Shown here piece by piece: positions 62,079-64,000 of a stretch of 64,000 nucleotides of DNA; within the stretch, counting starts at the first letter, position 1; every line of letters begins with the position of its first letter. Source of the DNA: Psychroserpens luteolus (GTDB lineage: Bacteria; Bacteroidota; Bacteroidia; Flavobacteriales; Flavobacteriaceae). Below the pieces are notes generated by a model, which did not search any database, had not been told where the DNA came from, and worked only from the letters and a program-made list of their open reading frames with translations. The position numbers and the translations under genes are program-made. The stretch is taken from the NCBI RefSeq assembly GCF_021032705.1, contig NZ_JAHVXI010000002.1:372001-436000 (forward strand), given 5' to 3'.

Positions 62079-62315
62079 ATGCTAACTACTTATACTTCAA
62101 ATATTTCCCTTGTAAGCACGATGCAACTTACCATAGTTCTTATCGTGACCGCTTCTATTTTTTTAATATTCATTGCTATAGCTATTATAAAAATGTATAA
62201 GTTAAAGGCAGAAAACAAAAGATTAACAGATAACAGTTTTTATAAATCTGAAATAGATAAAAGCTATCAAGATTTCACTGATGGTCATTTATATGACAAT
62301 AATGACAACAGCTAG
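62079..62315 (+). CDS. Mini membrane protein with charged coiled tail (78 aa)
   Basis: 78 residues. A transmembrane helix (about 12-33) is followed by IIKMYKLKAENKRLTDN, a charged segment of heptad type, and an acidic tail (DFTDGHLYDNNDNS). It is followed after 3 bases by a 47-residue protein with the same layout and the similar motif LVKVYSLKKENEKLKKQ, so the two look like tandem paralogues. Function unknown. Confidence 0.6.
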   Translation: MLTTYTSNISLVSTMQLTIVLIVTASIFLIFIAIAIIKMYKLKAENKRLTDNSFYKSEIDKSYQDFTDGHLYDNNDNS

Positions 62316-62318
62316 AAG

Positions 62319-62462
62319 ATGGATACCAATCTTTCGAAAATTACTACAATATTATCCATAGCCATAGTTACTATACTAGGGTTATTAATTTTAAACCTCG
62401 TTAAAGTTTATTCATTAAAAAAGGAAAACGAAAAACTTAAAAAACAAATAAAAGAGCAATAA
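62319..62462 (+). CDS. Mini membrane protein (47 aa), paralogue of its neighbour
   Basis: ATG 62319 to TAA 62460, 47 residues: a transmembrane helix (about 8-28, ITTILSIAIVTILGLLILNLV) then VYSLKKENEKLKKQIKEQ. The segment LK-K-EN-K-L mirrors the neighbouring 78-residue protein. It is 3 bases downstream, in the same operon, and is followed directly by a terminator. Confidence 0.6.
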   Translation: MDTNLSKITTILSIAIVTILGLLILNLVKVYSLKKENEKLKKQIKEQ

Positions 62463-62492
62463 AAAAAGCCAGCAACAACTGCTGGCTTTTTT
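62462..62492 (+). terminator. Rho-independent terminator
   Basis: 13-bp stem AAAAAAGCCAGCA (62462-62474) with TGCTGGCTTTTTT (62480-62492) and a 5-base loop. It overlaps the stop codon of the 47-residue gene. Confidence 0.88.
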
Positions 62493-62520
62493 AGTTTTAT
62501 AGGATAGATATAAAGTGTAT

Positions 62521-64000
62521 TTATCTTACTAATTTTTTATACTTGATACGCTTAGGCATTAAATCACCTCCTAAACGTTTCTTTTTATTCTCTTCATAAT
62601 CTGAGAAACTTCCTTCAAAGAAATAGACTTGACTATCCCCTTCAAAAGCTAGTATGTGTGTGCAAATACGATCTAAGAACCACCTGTCGTGAGAAATCAC
62701 CACAGCACATCCTGCAAAATTTTCTAAGCCTTCCTCTAGCGCTCTTAACGTATTGACATCAAGATCGTTAGTTGGCTCATCTAAAAGTAATACATTACCT
62801 TCTTCTTTAAGCGTCATTGCCAAATGTAAGCGGTTACGTTCTCCTCCTGACAGCAAACTTACTTTCTTATTTTGTTCGCTACCTGAGAAATTAAAACGAC
62901 TTAGATACGCTCTAGAATTCACCTGTTTTCCACCCATCATGACCAACTCCTGCTCATCACTAAAGTTTTGCCAAATTGTTTTTTCCGGGTCAATATTAGA
63001 GTGCGATTGATCAACGTAAGCAATTTTTGCTGTTTCACCAACCTCAAACTCTCCTTTATCTGGTGTTTCTTCACCCATTATCATTCTAAAAATAGTGGTT
63101 TTACCAGCACCATTTGGTCCAATGACACCAACGATTCCAGCTTGAGGCAAATTAAAGTTTAGGTCTTCATATAATAGCTTATCATCATAGCCTTTACTTA
63201 CACCTTTAGCTTCAATAACATTTGTGCCCAATCGTGGTCCGTTTGGAATATAAATCTCTAATTTCTCATCAAGCTGTTTTTGATCTTGACTCATGAGTTT
63301 ATCATAATTCTTTAAACGCGCTTTTTGCTTCGTCTGTCGACCTTTAGCACCTTGTCGTACCCATTCTAACTCTCGCTCTAAGGTTTTTTGGCGCTTAGAT
63401 GCAGTTTTACTTTCCTGAGCCATACGTTTGGATTTTTGATCTAACCAAGACGAATAGTTGCCTTTCCATGGAATACCTTCTCCTCTATCCAACTCTAAAA
63501 TCCATCCAGCAACATTATCTAAGAAATATCTATCATGAGTAACAGCAATTACAGTTCCTTTATATTGTGCTAAATGGTGCTCTAACCAATGTACAGATTC
63601 TGCATCTAAATGGTTGGTAGGCTCGTCTAATAGCAACACATCTGGTTCTTGTAGTAATAAACGACATAAAGCAACACGTCGACGTTCACCACCAGATAGC
63701 ACAGCAATCTTTTTGTCACCATCTGGAGTTCGTAAAGCATCCATAGCAATTTCCAACTTGGTATCTAATTCCCAGGCATTAGCCGCATCAATTTGATCCT
63801 GAAGTTCGGCTTGACGATTCATGAGTTTTTCCATTTTATCTGGATCGCTGTAGACTTCCTCCAAACCAAACTGATCATTAATGCTATTATACTCATCAAG
63901 AATAGCTACCGTTTCCGCAGCACCTTCACGAACCACATCCATCACTGTTTTTTCATCATCAAGTTTTGGTTCTTGTTCTAAGTATCCAACAGAATAATCT
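62521..64000 (-). CDS. ettA: Energy-dependent translational throttle protein EttA (ABC-F), 5' part outside window
   Basis: The frame is open to the end of the window, and the segment before the annotated GTG (DYSVGYLEQEPKLDDEKTV) is typical EttA, so the N-terminal ATPase Walker A lies beyond 64000. Visible: end of the first ABC domain with LSGGERRRVALCRLL and LLDEPTNHLDAE, the second domain with GPNGAGKTT, SLLSGGERNRLHLAM and LLDEPTNDLDVNT, and the C-terminus KKRLGGDLMPKRIKYKKL. EttA is a soluble ribosome-associated ABC-F ATPase that gates entry into elongation according to the ATP/ADP ratio. Confidence 0.94.
   Translation of the reverse strand, partial: DYSVGYLEQEPKLDDEKTVMDVVREGAAETVAILDEYNSINDQFGLEEVYSDPDKMEKLMNRQAELQDQIDAANAWELDTKLEIAMDALRTPDGDKKIAVLSGGERRRVALCRLLLQEPDVLLLDEPTNHLDAESVHWLEHHLAQYKGTVIAVTHDRYFLDNVAGWILELDRGEGIPWKGNYSSWLDQKSKRMAQESKTASKRQKTLERELEWVRQGAKGRQTKQKARLKNYDKLMSQDQKQLDEKLEIYIPNGPRLGTNVIEAKGVSKGYDDKLLYEDLNFNLPQAGIVGVIGPNGAGKTTIFRMIMGEETPDKGEFEVGETAKIAYVDQSHSNIDPEKTIWQNFSDEQELVMMGGKQVNSRAYLSRFNFSGSEQNKKVSLLSGGERNRLHLAMTLKEEGNVLLLDEPTNDLDVNTLRALEEGLENFAGCAVVISHDRWFLDRICTHILAFEGDSQVYFFEGSFSDYEENKKKRLGGDLMPKRIKYKKLVR

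Overview
The window is chromosomal DNA from a low-GC member of the Flavobacteriaceae (Bacteroidota). The evidence is a T9SS C-terminal sorting domain protein, an outer-membrane TonB-dependent receptor with a carboxypeptidase-regulatory N-domain, DUF3667 and DUF4834 family proteins, a flavobacterial-type PyrC-like protein, a probable capnine-type sulfonolipid gene pair, and many start regions preceded by the Bacteroidota promoter signature TAnnTTTG. No tRNA, rRNA, CRISPR array, transposase or integrase was seen, and no stretch longer than about 300 bases lacks a gene or gene remnant.

Layout. 1-4 kb: the end of a PyrC-like gene, a small membrane protein, a serine esterase and a GNAT enzyme, followed by convergent genes on the other strand. 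4-12.9 kb: an unrecognised 483-residue protein, peroxiredoxin (bcp), endonuclease III without iron-sulfur cysteines, a frame-damaged lipoprotein gene, a 47-residue protein, an ECF sigma factor and uvrA. 13-18 kb: two paralogous secreted proteins with 16-residue repeats, each behind a sigma-54-like -24/-12 element. Between them lie a GHKL (MORC-like) ATPase with a probable PD-(D/E)XK nuclease tail and a 2-oxoglutarate hydroxylase. 18-25.8 kb: envelope polysaccharide genes (flippase, glycosyltransferase, YfhO), DUF4834, an outer-membrane barrel protein and a GNAT. 25.8-34.3 kb: probable cysteate acyltransferase and cysteate synthase, oligopeptidase B, YbaB/EbfC, threonine aldolase and a large zinc metalloprotease. 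34.5-39.7 kb: GNAT, prfB with a programmed +1 frameshift, arsC-like, a Lys-rich exported protein and a TonB receptor.

39.7-44 kb: a SIR2-TPR protein, an HExxH protein and a lipoprotein phosphoesterase. 44-52 kb: fumC, a T9SS-exported FG-GAP protein, hutI, a transglutaminase-like protein, a coiled-coil protein, hutG and a MarR-GNAT fusion. 52-61 kb: a long minus-strand cluster built around an AAA+ ATPase, a coiled-coil protein, DUF6638-like and membrane proteins of unknown function. 61-64 kb: an MBL-fold lipoprotein, two tandem mini membrane proteins and the C-terminal part of ettA.

Most notable observations. (1) The two candidate defence genes, the MORC-like ATPase-nuclease and SIR2-TPR, are 26 kb apart. 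Each has the same near-perfect palindrome (TACGTAGT-ACTACGTA or TACGTAGT-CCTACGTA) directly abutting a TTGA promoter-like element upstream of its start, which suggests a shared regulator. (2) The AAA+ cluster at 52.7-61.0 kb looks like an uncharacterised envelope-associated machine. (3) Several small or broken genes are recorded here: 47, 59 and 47 residue proteins, a lipoprotein gene with two compensating frameshifts, and a 70-codon frame without a start.
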